From: Niveomyces insectorum RCEF 264
Lineage: Eukaryota; Ascomycota; Sordariomycetes; Hypocreales; Cordycipitaceae
Direction: 5' to 3'
Length of the DNA: 64,000 nt
Assembly: GCA_001636815.1 (NCBI GenBank)
Contig: AZHD01000013.1
Span: 227,249-291,248, forward strand
The translations under genes and the position numbers were made by a program. Shown piece after piece: positions 23,801-35,173 of this stretch (positions within the stretch are counted from its first letter, which is position 1; each line of letters opens with the position of its first letter). The notes beneath the pieces are model-generated. The model ran no database searches and had not been told where the DNA came from. It worked only from the letters and a program-made list of their open reading frames with translations.

Positions 23801-25657
23801 GACAGGGATACTTCGATCGACGCGTCCCGGTTGCGAAAATTTTTTCATTCATAGTTCGGGTGCACACCGATCCAGCCTGCGGGAAATTTGTCTTCCCTGA
23901 ATACGACTGTCAAGTACTTCGTACAACGACTGCTCCTTCATAATAGACCACGCTCGTCTCCGGCCCCCGTCAGAACGGTACGCTACCGGACGATACCACC
24001 CAGGAAGAAGCCGGGGTCGAGGCACGAGGTCCCAGTATTCATACTTGTACGGAGTCAAGCGTACTCGTATGAAATACGTCCTTCCTTCAGAAAAACAAGA
24101 AAGAAGAGTCATCCGCAGTTCGTAATATACACGAGTACTCAGCTTTGCGCAGCGACAGTCACAAGCTGAGCGCAAGACGTGACGTCGCACGGCGCAAGCG
24201 ATTCGATCGACGAGGACGTTTCGCCGACGGAACGGCCAGCCAACAACAAAACAGAGCAGACGTTGGCCAATGAAACGGACCGCCGCCGCGCGCAGTCGAA
24301 GGTGCGCGAACAGTGCGATTCCAAGCGCTGCTTACCACTGGATGAGAAACGGCAGCCAGCTGTGGCTGGGGGTTGCAGTTGTTGCAAGGTGTGACTAATC
24401 GTGCCGTTCAAGCAAACGGAGAAGCAAACGGACACAAAAAAGGTACTTCGCCGCTATTGCCACCCCCTGTCCTTCCGCACAACGCAGCACGCAGAAGCCA
24501 ACGTACCAAGTACCCACGTACCTTCCTTTTCTGCCCGCTAGCATCCCTGTTTTTAACGTGTTCTGGCACACCCCCTGTTCTTTTTCTCTCTCCTGTCCCC
24601 CCTACCCCCCTTTACGGTACGGCCACACACCCCCCCCCTAGGGGAAAAGCGACCGTTCTTTTCGTCCCTTCCCTTTTAGCGGAAAGGGCCAAACCGCGGC
24701 TTGCCCCTTCCTTTCTCGTCAACTTTTTTGTGTGTACATAATAAGACACACACGCCCCCAACCTTCTGCTTTTTCCATCGCCCCCCCCCTTTTTCCCTCC
24801 TCTTCACCAACTTTGGCTCTTGTTGCCAACAAACGAACATCATCGCATATATATATATATCATCGCTTTTTTTGCTCCTCGCAAAACTCAAAGCATTTTT
24901 GGTCGATTCGAGCAATTTTGCCTACCTGTCTACTCAACAAAACGCGCTCGAACTGCCCTTCGAAGCGTTCCAGTGTCTTCCAGAAGCAACCATCCGAGTC
25001 CCCCGACGGAGAGACTCATCTTCCTTTCGTGTCGTCGACTTTGATGACCCATACGCTCTTCGCGTTCGCGTGTTTGATTCCAAACGAGGAATTTCTCGCC
25101 CACGACATCCCCCCATCCTTTGATATGTTGGCCAACAGACGACGGCTTTCCCTCCCTCCTAACCGACCACATACCAAGGTGACTGGTGTCGCTCTCCACC
25201 ACCACCGTCTCCCACGGCGCCACGACACCGGCGCTGTGCATTTGATTTGTTGTCTTTTGAGATTTTTGATCTATTGCTTTTCTTTCCGTTTCCACGCAGC
25301 GATCGCGACCGTGACCGCATTTGCCGGCCACGGCCTCGACCCCTAAAAACCGCCACCACGGCCCCTTCTTCTACTCCGCGACGACGACGTCACCGGTCTT
25401 CCTCTTCTCTCTCGAACATCATTCCGTTTCTGTTTCTCTCGCCCAAACCCAAGCAGCGGTCTTCGCACAAATCCTCCGCATCGCGCGACTTGGCGCCCGT
25501 GTCCGCTTCGTCTGCCGCGGCGACTACCGCCTCGTCCTCGACCTCGCCTTCGCCCTCGCCCTCGCCTTTGCCTTTGCCTTCTTCGTCCCGCCGATACAGC
25601 AACAACTACAACAACTACTACAACTACTACTACTACGACGACAACAACGCGGCCATC

Positions 25658-27127
25658 ATGAACTCCTCTTCCTACTCTCCCTACGGGGCGACGCCCGCCG
25701 CCGCCGATTATTACTACGACAAGAAGGAGTACGTCAGTCCTTCTCCCACTCCGTCGCCGCGCGGACCCGCTTACCACTACGGCAGCCAGCCGCCGCGTCC
25801 GGCGACGCGCGCCCACTTCCGCCATATGAGCACCGGCGGCGCACACGGCGGCAACAGCACCGGCGGCGGTGTCTACCACGAATACGCGCCCAACAGCTCT
25901 TCGTCCCGGCCGCCGACCTTTTCGCCGCGGTACACGAGCGACGGCCACTACGCCACAGCCAATGTGAGTTCATCGCGCTCGGCGCACAAGCAGCCGTCCG
26001 CGTGGACGACGAGTCCTCGGCCGCCCGCCCGGCGTGAGCGACGCAGCTCTTCTTTCTCCTACTATCGGGCCTCAGACTCCATTGGGGACTCCGACGAGGA
26101 CGAACTGATCCAAATCAACGGCGTCACCTACGTGTTGCCCGCCCCGTCCAGGCCGCGGAAGCCACTACGGAGCCATCATTACGGCCGTCACAGCAGCGGT
26201 GACGACGCTGACAACTACGCTGGTGGCGCTTACGAAACTAACCACATCCATCACTACGCACAGGGCGGTTACAGTTTCGTGGAGAAAGACCTCGGTGTCG
26301 GATACGAGTCGCCCCGCTTTCACGACGTGGTCGAGCCCCGGCGCACCACCCCCACGGGTCCGGCCGCCGCCGCCGCCCACATCCGGCGCTCGTCCACCGC
26401 GATGCCCATGGCCACGCCAGCGCGCCCCGCCACGGCTCGGCCGCCCAGCTCCTCGCAGCAATACCACCACCACACCCACCACCCTTCCTTGTCTGCGAGG
26501 AAGCCGTCTGCCGCTGCCACCCCCGCCGCCACCACCACCGCCACTGCCGCGGCCTCGGCCGCTGCATCGATTCCGCCGCCTCCCAGGGCAACCGAGGCCG
26601 ACGCCAAGAAGTACCGCATCCCGGCGGGCTACTCACTCAAGAACTGGGACCCCGCCGAGGAGCCCATCATGCTCCTGGGCAGCGTCTTTGACGCCAACTC
26701 GCTCGGCAAGTGGATATACGATTGGACCACCTACCATCAGGGACCGTCGTCGCCCATTGCCGAGGTGGCGGGCGAGCTCTGGCTGCTTCTGATCCAGCTC
26801 GCCGGCAAGATCAAGCGGACCGAAGAGGTGATGCCGCGTGTCCGTGCCAAGGAGAACCGGGAGATGCTCGAGGACTTTATCGTCTCGGGCGAGCGCCTGA
26901 CGGACAAGCTGCGCAAGCTTCTCAAGACGTGCGAGGCCCCCATGCTGCGCACCGGCAAGCGCGAAAAGGCGCAGCTGGGCAAGAACGCCGGCATCGAGTT
27001 TGTGGAGACGCTGTTTGGCCGCGAGCGCGAGATGGAGAAGACGGAGCGCTTTATGCAGTCCGTCCGACTCTGGAACCTGCGTTTTGACGCCAACTGCGAG
27101 GACATCGTCCGGAGACCCACCCAATAG
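25658..27127 (+). CDS. low-complexity protein with a conserved fungal C-terminal domain
   Basis: Single-exon frame of 489 residues from the first in-frame ATG. Residues 1-310 are low-complexity (Ser, Pro, Tyr, His, Ala). From about residue 317 the sequence becomes complex and charged, with landmarks YSLKNWDPAEEPIMLLGSVF, GKWIYDWTTYHQGP, ELWLLLIQLAGKIKR and a C-terminal LWNLRFDANCEDI. I remember near-identical C-termini across Pezizomycotina, often carrying the uninformative label 'vegetative cell wall protein gp1'; nothing here supports a cell wall role, as there is no signal peptide. The domain looks helical and intracellular. The same frame stays open for 137 codons upstream of this ATG without another Met. 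A GTGAGT at 25962 is a potential donor, but the frame reads through, so I did not split the gene. Confidence 0.8.
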   Translation: MNSSSYSPYGATPAAADYYYDKKEYVSPSPTPSPRGPAYHYGSQPPRPATRAHFRHMSTGGAHGGNSTGGGVYHEYAPNSSSSRPPTFSPRYTSDGHYATANVSSSRSAHKQPSAWTTSPRPPARRERRSSSFSYYRASDSIGDSDEDELIQINGVTYVLPAPSRPRKPLRSHHYGRHSSGDDADNYAGGAYETNHIHHYAQGGYSFVEKDLGVGYESPRFHDVVEPRRTTPTGPAAAAAHIRRSSTAMPMATPARPATARPPSSSQQYHHHTHHPSLSARKPSAAATPAATTTATAAASAAASIPPPPRATEADAKKYRIPAGYSLKNWDPAEEPIMLLGSVFDANSLGKWIYDWTTYHQGPSSPIAEVAGELWLLLIQLAGKIKRTEEVMPRVRAKENREMLEDFIVSGERLTDKLRKLLKTCEAPMLRTGKREKAQLGKNAGIEFVETLFGREREMEKTERFMQSVRLWNLRFDANCEDIVRRPTQ

Positions 27128-30100
27128 GCTGGTGCTTTTCCTCCCCTTTTTCGTGTTTCTCCCACTGCGCCCAGGATTCTTCTTCCTTTTTTCCGTCATT
27201 ATTCCACGGTAGAGAAACAGGGAAAACCCAACCAATCAACGTACGAAACGACACCAAAAAAAAATTCCACCGCACGCAACAACGGTCACACCAATACCTG
27301 TACTATTATAATCTGGGTTCACACTGGAGTTGTTAATCATTAATACCCCGGACGTTCTTCCGCCTTTCAAGGAGTTTTTTTTTTTCGCTCTTCCTTTTTT
27401 TCTTTTCCATCTTCGGATCTCTAGACTTGGATGATGGCCATATCACCCATCGCATCGCATATGGCAACGGCACCTGCTTTTTGCGTTTTTTTTTTCTTAT
27501 TTCTCTCTCCGTCACTGTTTCTTTCCTTCGATACCCGACTTCTTAGCACTCCCATGGCGAACGGTCCATACCACTTCGGAGTGTAATATCGTGGCCGTCT
27601 CATCTCATTTTTATCAGTCACACTCTGAGCTGGGATTTGCCTTCACCATGGAAGCTACGAAGTGCGCGCGCGGCGATACACGGGAGGCGAAACCTTTTTG
27701 GAGCGGATTTTTTCTCGTCTCCGTTTTACTATTTAGACATTGGTCTTTTCTTTCTCGGGCGGCGGGTCGGTGGACAACATGGGGCTTATAAAAGTTATTT
27801 TCTGTTGATTTGCTTTCGGGTTGCGAATGTACGAGTACGAGGGATTTTGACGTTTTCAAGCAGCTTTTACATCGCGAAGTTTTACCTAGAGAGCGGTTTG
27901 TGTTGTGGGTTTGGCCTGGGCGGGTGAGGGTCTCCTCTGCCGAGGTTCCGAACTCAACCCAACCTCAGCCCCTACAATGCATTTTTTCAGTTTGGCCTGT
28001 AATCTTGGAGAGGTTGATTGTTATCTTTGTTTTTTTGGTAATTTTTGATTTTGATGTGAGGTTGGGAACATCGCTGGGCGTCCTGTTTTCCGGTCTCAAA
28101 TTATCGTGTTTTGTTTTTTACTTCGGTTCTACTCTTTTCTCCTCCATCTACATGACTTCCTTTCGTTTTTCGATTGGGTTCGTTTTCTATCTAATTTCTT
28201 AGACGAAGCGGCCCATGCTTTTTGCCTTTTACCTGTTTTTTTTCTATTCCATTATATGTCGCAGAGCGGATCAACGGATATACCCCATTCCTCTTTTATA
28301 CTGTCAGGTCTCAGGGTCCTTTCTACTAAGATACTCTTATATATATATAGACGGTGCGGAGGAGAGAATTCACATTCGGTTTTCTATTCCACTTCAGCAG
28401 TTGCAGCGGTAAACGTCTACTTTGTTCACTTGTCTGGTGGGCGCAGAGAGTATCGTTGTAATTAACAGAAAAGAAAAAAAACTGAAATTCTAGGAAGCAG
28501 GAAAAATCACAAAAATAAATATAAAAAATAAAAAATAAAAAATTGGGTAGCAATGCCCTCATAAAAAACTGTCTCAAAAGAACAAATAAAAAAAAATGAC
28601 CCCCCCCCCCAGCAGGGCTGAGAAAAGCGATTTGATCGCCCTCTGCGCATCCGGTTCAACGTTCCTTTTCACCCAAAACAGTGTGGTTTGTTGGAATGGA
28701 TGCACACAAAACCCGTGCCAGCCCCTTACGGGAAAACCGCTGCCCTCCTTGTTTTTTCGCTGTTTCACCCACAAAACTGTAATTTTTTTTCTTCTTTTCT
28801 TTTGTGTGAAAAAAAGGGAAGAGCTATTAGTTTCTCCCTTAAGAGGCGAATTAAAAAAAACAAAATAAAAAATAAAAATAAAACAAGACAACCACCGTCT
28901 TTCACCTTTTTCAACCTAGCCCCTAATAATAAGCAATATACCAATTTCAGGGGGGAGGCGCCAGCAACACACTGTAATCAATGTCCATCTCATTAACAGC
29001 CTCCTTGCTTCAATCGTCTTTGCCCTTTTTTTTTTTTGCTTCCTCTTTTTGGAGCGTTCCACAACGGCCAGCCTCGTTTTTACGTCCTGCTTCCTTTCCG
29101 TCGGATTACGACGGGATTGGCTCGCTCCTTGCCTTTTTTTTCCTATAGTCGCCTTATGCCGGGCACGGAAAAGACACCCAGAACGGCACGGCGAGACTGG
29201 CAAAACACGATGACGGGTCGATTCTGGCTGGGGCGTAGCGGGATGGTCCTACAGACGTGTGCCGTGCTCACAAGGATAAAAAAAAACGGTCCTGGCGTCT
29301 AACAACCAGTGCCGGTGCATCCATCGTATGTACTCCGTCGAACGATGAACGACATGGGGAAAAAGACGTTTACAATACAGCCCTGCGGGCCGTTTCTGCG
29401 GCCTCTGTGTTTTCTTTGCATGACCTCCCCTGCCTTTTGGTTTGCCGCTTGCCCATCATCCCATGTCCCCCCACAACTGATCGTCATGAGCCTTGCTTGT
29501 CATCTTTTGTGTTGTTCAACATTGTGTCATAGTTTGTTCTCTTGGACAATGTAAAGGACAGCGCTCGTATACTATTTTTGTATTTTTGGTTGCTTAGAAA
29601 CGTGTTTTTTTTTTCTTAAGCTAGAAAAGGGGCGGCTCATGAAACGAAACGGGTGGATTTGGCGCAAAGGGCCAACCTGTGTGAGCTCACGTTCAGTGCT
29701 ACCTGTGGAAGGCATTTTTCTTTCTCTGTCCCTGCTCATCAGCAGTTCCTTGCGGGATGCTTGGTCTTTTTTGCTTGACTTGCTGTCCTGCAGCATTGCG
29801 GCTCATCCTCTCACCGCGAGCCTTCAGCTCAGACCCTCTCGTCCTCGCTGCAAACCGTGGCAAGCCTTTGCCCGCGTGCATACAAGCACCTTCGACGTTC
29901 GCAGATTGGATATCTTTCGAATTCGTTTCTTCTTCCGATTTGGCACAATATTTCGATCACAACGATCACAAGCCCCCGGAAGACATCCCCCATCACAAAA
30001 GAGAGAGGGCGAGCAGGCAACCACCCTCCACAAACACGCCTCGGTAGCCAATAACCCTTCGCTGTGTGCCCCATTGTGCAGCAGCATCTTCCCCCCGGGC

Positions 30101-31147
30101 GCTTACAATAATGCGTAAAGGAGGGTTGCATTCGAATTTGGTTGCACCGTTTTTGGAGGGGGGGGACGCCCGGTGGAAGGTCTGGCAAGGTTGGGTTTTC
30201 GTTCAAGTCTTTCCCCATCTATCACAATGGGCTTTCCGCCAATGAGGTCCGTCGGTAGGCAAGAAAAAAAGATGGGAAGGGGGGGCGTGAAATTGAAGCC
30301 CGCTCTCCAAAGCATTGCCCGTTTTCGTGTTGTATATTTTCTCGACAGGATGCCCACGTGCAGTTTTGATGTTCTGTAAAGGAGGGCAAGGGAGAAGGAA
30401 AAAAGAGAATATCCAATCTGAGGCAGGCCTGTTGTAAGGTTACAACCGGCGGATTGCTTGGTGTAGACGCCTTTTCGTGCAACAGACACACACTCGTGCG
30501 GTAACCGAAAACGAGGCGTCCAAACGGGAGTTGTTGTCGACCTTGAATTTATCCTAGCAGCCTCATACACACCAACCCGTGTTTGCCTTCTTTTCTTAAT
30601 TGAATAGCAAACACAAGGCTCGATGTCTGATGCCGGCGGCTTTGGTTTTCTCTCGCTCGAGTGGATGTACGTAGCAGTGACCCCTTTCCTTGCTTGCTCC
30701 GGTATACTGCTAGTCTTTTACACGCCCCATCGACCTTTGTACCTTTTGCCTTGTGCTTTTTTTTGCTCGTTGTGTTTTTCCCTACTTCACAACCGTGCAG
30801 CGCTGACCTTCTATCTTGTTCCGTTCCTGCGCCACACCTTCGTTGTGAGGTGTTCAACACCAGGGAGCCGAGAAAAACGGTACCGTATTTGGACGCCGTT
30901 TGTTGTGTTCTCTCGTGACATGTCCACTGGTTCTCGTTGTGGGAACTGTTGCTCATGTTTGCCATTGCAGTGAAGAGTGCATGTACGATATCCGACATCT
31001 TTGTTAAAGTCGTCGCTTGTTTTTTCTTCAGCCGCTTTCGCCTGTAATACAATCTCCAGATTCGATGCATAAGGCTTTCATCGTCACCTGTCCGCTTCAT
31101 CTTGTCCATTTCTCCCTTTCCCCCCCCTAAACCAACAACGCCCACCT
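27128..31147. other. intergenic spacer of 4 kb, no gene seen
   Basis: Convergent spacer between the preceding plus-strand gene and the minus-strand deaminase. It is T-rich in the first half (27.7-28.6 kb) and contains A/T runs and a short ATATAT tract at 28338-28350. Frames such as 30623-30973 plus (hydrophobic start) lack third-position bias and were not accepted. Confidence 0.45.
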
Positions 31148-31855
31148 CTACTTCCACACGCTCGCCGTCGCCGTGCCCGCCGCCTTGCCCGCCTGGTACG
31201 TCTCGCTCAGCGCCGTGTACAGCGCCTTGACCCGGGCCACCTCGCCCGCCCACCGCGCCCGCGCCGCCGGGTCCGCCACCCGGTCCACCAGCTCGCCGAG
31301 GCTCGCCGCCGTGAAGAACTTGTTCGTCTTGTTGTACAGCGGCCGCGCCGCCAGCGTGGCCGGCGTGTCCCCCAGGGCGGGCACGCGGAACACGGACCCC
31401 AGGATGTCGAGGTCGTAGGGGATCGCAAACAGGTCCCGGCTGTCCTCGTACGTGAACAGGTAGTAGATGCGGGGGAAGCCGGCCCAGGTGATGCCGCTGA
31501 GGCAGAGCGAGCAGGGCTCGTGCGTGGCGAAAAAGAGGCAGTCCTTGGTCGACGGGCGGCCGCGCGTGTTGTCGCCGTGGTCCTCGCCACCGTCACCGCC
31601 CGTCACGCCAAAGAACGCCTGGATGCAGTTGATCTCGCCGTGCAGCAGGGGCGAGGCGCGCTCGTTGTTGGTGGCCACGGTGTGCGGGACGATGGGCCCG
31701 TCGTTGCCGTCGCCGCCACTGCTGCGGGCGTCAAAGATGGCAGCGCCAAAGACCTTGCTGCCGGCGGCGACGCCTTTGCGGGTCAGGGGCACGATGCTGT
31801 CCTCGGTGACGCGGAGGAAAGCCTCGAGGAGTTCCTCGGGAGCACGTTCGGTCAT
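31148..31855 (-). CDS. zinc-dependent CMP/dCMP-type deaminase domain protein
   Basis: Single exon of 235 residues. The zinc site of the cytidine deaminase fold is complete: H72-G-E74 (LLHGEINC), where His binds zinc and Glu is the proton shuttle, and P114-C115-S-L-C118 (THEPCSLCLSGI), whose cysteines bind zinc. The presence of H-x-E rather than C-x-E, and PCxxC, places it with the dCMP deaminase/tRNA adenosine deaminase/guanine deaminase side of the superfamily. The C-terminal half (residues 120-235), including FPRIYYLFTYEDSRDLF, belongs to a fungal subfamily whose substrate I cannot name. A Gly/Asp-rich loop (about 85-100) sits between the two zinc motifs. No signal peptide, so cytosolic. 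Start context and length are unproblematic. Confidence 0.85.
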   Translation of the reverse strand: MTERAPEELLEAFLRVTEDSIVPLTRKGVAAGSKVFGAAIFDARSSGGDGNDGPIVPHTVATNNERASPLLHGEINCIQAFFGVTGGDGGEDHGDNTRGRPSTKDCLFFATHEPCSLCLSGITWAGFPRIYYLFTYEDSRDLFAIPYDLDILGSVFRVPALGDTPATLAARPLYNKTNKFFTAASLGELVDRVADPAARARWAGEVARVKALYTALSETYQAGKAAGTATASVWK

Positions 31856-32518
31856 TATTGGGGTTTGTTGGGGCGGGGGGGGTTTGTCCCAGATGAACGC
31901 TTTTGAACCCGACTGTTGTACAAAGACGACGCAGCTTTTTTCCTCAATTTACTTTTATTTTTATTTCACGACCTGTATTAGGTGGTCTTCCGTCTTCTTT
32001 TTTTTCCTTGTCTCGAAGACAATTTTAAACCTTTGGTGTATCTATTTGCAGATTCCAGGTTTGAACTCAACGACGTCCTTACTTTTTATATAACGACAAT
32101 TCGCTTGCGCATGACGAGGCTGAATAACAACATTTAGCGGACGCGGTAGGCGGCGGCGCCTCAACGGCGTCGGCGCCAGCCGCGTATCTAAAGCGGGAAA
32201 CAACGGCAGAGTTTTCGACTCGTCCGCTGTCGGGACCGGCGACCTCCGATACAGGGTTGCAAATTTAAGGAGACAGCCTACAATAATTCCATCGAAAACT
32301 TGTAAGCAGTAATGTAAATGCTTTTGATGGGTTCATGACAAAAAAAAAAAAAAAAACGCTCACGTAAAGCACAGTGCGAGGCTGTAAATGGCGGTGGATT
32401 TCTTCAGTGTAAAAAATAGTTAGAAAGCTAATAAAAAACCGTCAACGTAGGGGGTGACGGTTGCCGCGAATGCATCTTTTTGCTAAATAGTGCATGGACC
32501 CCAAAACCTCGACAGACA
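31856..32518. other. divergent intergenic region
   Basis: About 660 bp between divergent starts of the deaminase and the methyltransferase, so it must hold both promoters. A 17-nt A run lies at 32339-32356. No further element recognised. Confidence 0.4.
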
Positions 32519-34147
32519 ATGCATTACATCCGCCTGCTGCGGCCGCCGTCGCTGGTTGTGGCGCGGACGGCTTGCTCGTTCGACCTGGTCCTTGCCATCA
32601 CCACCGATTTGGGCGAGTCGTTTCTCTGCCCCGACCAGCCTGTCGGTCTGTCGGTCGTGCTCGAGATCGACGAGCTCGTCGCGTCGGCCGCGTCGGCGGG
32701 CGAGAAGGCGGACGAGAAAGCGGAGGCAGTGGATGGTGCGGGTGACGGCCCGGGCGACCAAGCCCCGACCACGCTCATGGCAACAAACCGGCGCGTCTGG
32801 ACGCTGGCGGCCGCGACGTCGACGTCCTCTTCGACGGCGGCGAAAGCGGGCAGCAAGCACGCAAGACGACGCGTCGCCGGGAGCAGAAACGCCGCTGCGT
32901 GGCAGGCAGGCCTGCGCGTCTTGAAACTGACCGCGTCGCTGCCCCCGGACGCCGCCGCCGCCGTCCTTGGCGCGCCTGCCGCCGCAAAGGCCGTCGTCCA
33001 GCAGCGGCGGCGGTGTCAACGCCTCTGCATCCGGCCCGCCGACGCGGCCTTGACAGCCGTGCAGGCCCGGCAGCTGGTGGCGCAGGAGCCACCCGACGTC
33101 GCTGCTCGTGGGTTGATCATGCCGCTCTGGGTGGATGTCGCGGTATTGAGGCCGGCCAACGCCACGGCTGGTGGTGGTGGTGGTGGTGGTAGTGCTGTTG
33201 CGACCTGGTCACACCATGTGGCCCCCCTGCGACGACTGTCGCTCGGTGGGCCGGCGGCGGCGGTGGTGGCTACCGTTGACGTGGAGGAGGACATTGGCGA
33301 GAGCATTGCCCGCCACGTGTGGGACGCCGGCCTGGTCGCGGTCGCCTTTCTCGCGCACGCGTGCTTATGGCTAGGACCGCCACAGAGAGACGCCGGCCTC
33401 CTCGCCGCCACCCTGCGCAGCATGCTGGTGGCCCGACGAACAACAAGGACGGACAAACGGGGGCTGCGCGTGCTCGAACTGGGGTGCGGCGTGGGCATTC
33501 TCGGGATCGGCGTGGCTGCGATTCTGCAGGCGGCGGCAGCACGCGCTGCCACCACCACCACCGGCACCGCCACTGTCCTCCTCACCGATCTCCCTGAGGC
33601 CGAGGAACGCGCCGCAGCCAACATTGCACGCTTTTACGCGGGGGCGGCCGACGGCGGCGACGGGGCCCATCCTGCTGACGACACGGCCGCTACGGGAGCC
33701 GCCGCCGCTGCCGCTGCCGCCGCCGCCGCAACCGACAACGCCGTCTGTCTCGCCTACGAAAATCTGGACTGGGAGGACGGCCGCTGCGGCGTCTTTGGCG
33801 CCCGGGTGCGCGCGGGCCAGCCCTGGGACCTCGTCCTGCTGAGCGACTGCACCTACAACGTGGACATGCTGCCGGCCCTGGTGACGACGCTGACGGCGCT
33901 GCATGCGGAGTCTGCTGCTGCTGCTCCTGCTACGACTACGAGTACGGCAACGACCACAACCACAACCGCGACTACAACCAACGTCCTCCTCGCGCGGAAA
34001 CCCCGGCACGCGTCCGAGGTGGCGCTCTTCCCCCTGCTGACGGACCACGGCTGGACGCGGCAGGCGTGCAGCACGGTGCCATTGCCCATACTCGGCGGAA
34101 GCGAGGCCGAGACGGTAGAGCTGTACCTGTATAGCAAGACGGGGTAA
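32519..34147 (+). CDS. METTL21-type (Methyltransf_16) protein methyltransferase-like
   Basis: Single exon, 542 residues from the first in-frame ATG. SAM-binding motif I is clear near residues 315-332 (VLELGCGVGILGIGVAAIL). The post-motif DLVLLSDCTYN near residue 437 is the equivalent of the conserved D-x-x-Y of seven-beta-strand lysine methyltransferases in the METTL21/FAM86/EEF-KMT group, which act on translation factors, chaperones and other proteins. The N-terminal 300 residues and several loops are enlarged by Ala, Gly and Thr repeats (poly-Gly at 33170-33190, poly-Ala near 33700-33730, Thr repeats near 33935-33980), which is why the protein is about twice the usual length. The target cannot be predicted. 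Likely cytosolic or nuclear. Confidence 0.85.
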   Translation: MHYIRLLRPPSLVVARTACSFDLVLAITTDLGESFLCPDQPVGLSVVLEIDELVASAASAGEKADEKAEAVDGAGDGPGDQAPTTLMATNRRVWTLAAATSTSSSTAAKAGSKHARRRVAGSRNAAAWQAGLRVLKLTASLPPDAAAAVLGAPAAAKAVVQQRRRCQRLCIRPADAALTAVQARQLVAQEPPDVAARGLIMPLWVDVAVLRPANATAGGGGGGGSAVATWSHHVAPLRRLSLGGPAAAVVATVDVEEDIGESIARHVWDAGLVAVAFLAHACLWLGPPQRDAGLLAATLRSMLVARRTTRTDKRGLRVLELGCGVGILGIGVAAILQAAAARAATTTTGTATVLLTDLPEAEERAAANIARFYAGAADGGDGAHPADDTAATGAAAAAAAAAAATDNAVCLAYENLDWEDGRCGVFGARVRAGQPWDLVLLSDCTYNVDMLPALVTTLTALHAESAAAAPATTTSTATTTTTTATTTNVLLARKPRHASEVALFPLLTDHGWTRQACSTVPLPILGGSEAETVELYLYSKTG

Positions 34148-35173
34148 AACGAGGGGAGGATGAAAAAGGACAAAGACATGGGACTCGCCCGATGAGTAGA
34201 CAATAGCGTGTCAGATCGGGTTCGTCTTTTCAACCGTGCTGTGGGCTCTTTTCGAGACCGTGCCACCGAATTTTTTTGCTCTGGCCATTTGCTCCTTTTT
34301 TTTCGCGGCCCTCATTGCTTTCCCGGGTTTCACGGCTTTCTGAAATATCATGGCGACCACACCCGGGAAAGCCGACGCAAGCGTTGGCCTCCTTATGCTC
34401 TTCTAACGACGATGCTCCTGGCATCGGAGATTGAGGCCGAAGGCGAAGGTATATTGCGTAGTAGGCGCAAAATGCAGTCGTTGCAAGATACAGGATACAA
34501 GAAACGAGGCGTATTGCCAAGTTGAATATGACGGCCGCAAAAGCGCCTCTGGAAAGGAGCCTTCCGCTTCGCGCATCTCCGATGCAAAAAAAGGTACAAA
34601 ACTGGAGCCATTACGTCGTGTTGGTGAGGATGACCATGGATCAATTACATACGCTCTCATTGGCTGTATTGACCTCAATGCACAGCATACGATTGGCTGG
34701 AGATAACACGCGGTATGATCTGTAGCCAATGACTGTGTTTGTGATGACCAGTGAACGGTGCGCGTCCTCCTCTCCTCCTCCACTTACACGAACGATGAGT
34801 AATGAAATGGCCTGTTTCCGGTATGGGGCATCGTACGGCATTCTCGCCGGTTTTGGCAGGTATTGTTAGCTGATCGAAGCAAGCCAGAAGATCGCTCCTG
34901 CCGTGGCTGATTGATTTTCCAGTTTTCGCCTCCCTGTTGAGGAGACAAGGGCGTCAACCCAAGCTGGCGCATAAATAGAAAGGCCCTTCTCTCCGTTCCT
35001 CTTCGTTTTGTTTTGTGCATCTTCAACCGTACAAAAATCAATCCTTTTCCAACGCCTCTTTTCTAAACTGCGTTACAACTCTCAAAAGTCCTTTCCCTCC
35101 AGCTTGTATTCCTTTGCCCTAAATAGGCATTTCTGCAACCTCCCTTTCCAAACACGCAACCACCCTCTATAAA
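34148..35173. other. intergenic spacer with the cysteine-rich gene's promoter
   Basis: About 1 kb. Possible TATA-like sequences are CATAAATAG at 34971-34979 and CTATAAAATG directly before the start codon at 35174. I searched by eye for classical fungal copper-response motifs and found no convincing one. No gene seen. Confidence 0.4.

Larger units (their letters stand above)
13176..25657. other. gene desert of about 12.5 kb
   Basis: No frame here has both coding bias and a recognisable domain. The longest open frames (for example 16385-17305 minus and 22835-23611 plus) are low-complexity or lack third-position bias. The base composition is near even, with many A and T runs, so it does not look like strongly AT-shifted, RIP-mutated transposon DNA. 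It does contain simple repeats at 16.8, 17.1 and 17.4 kb and a group of GTACTTNGTAC quasi-palindromes between 19.0 and 23.9 kb. The last 800 bp (24.6-25.6 kb) are pyrimidine-rich and probably form the promoter and leader of the next gene, with a short TA repeat at 24847-24861. Confidence 0.5.
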
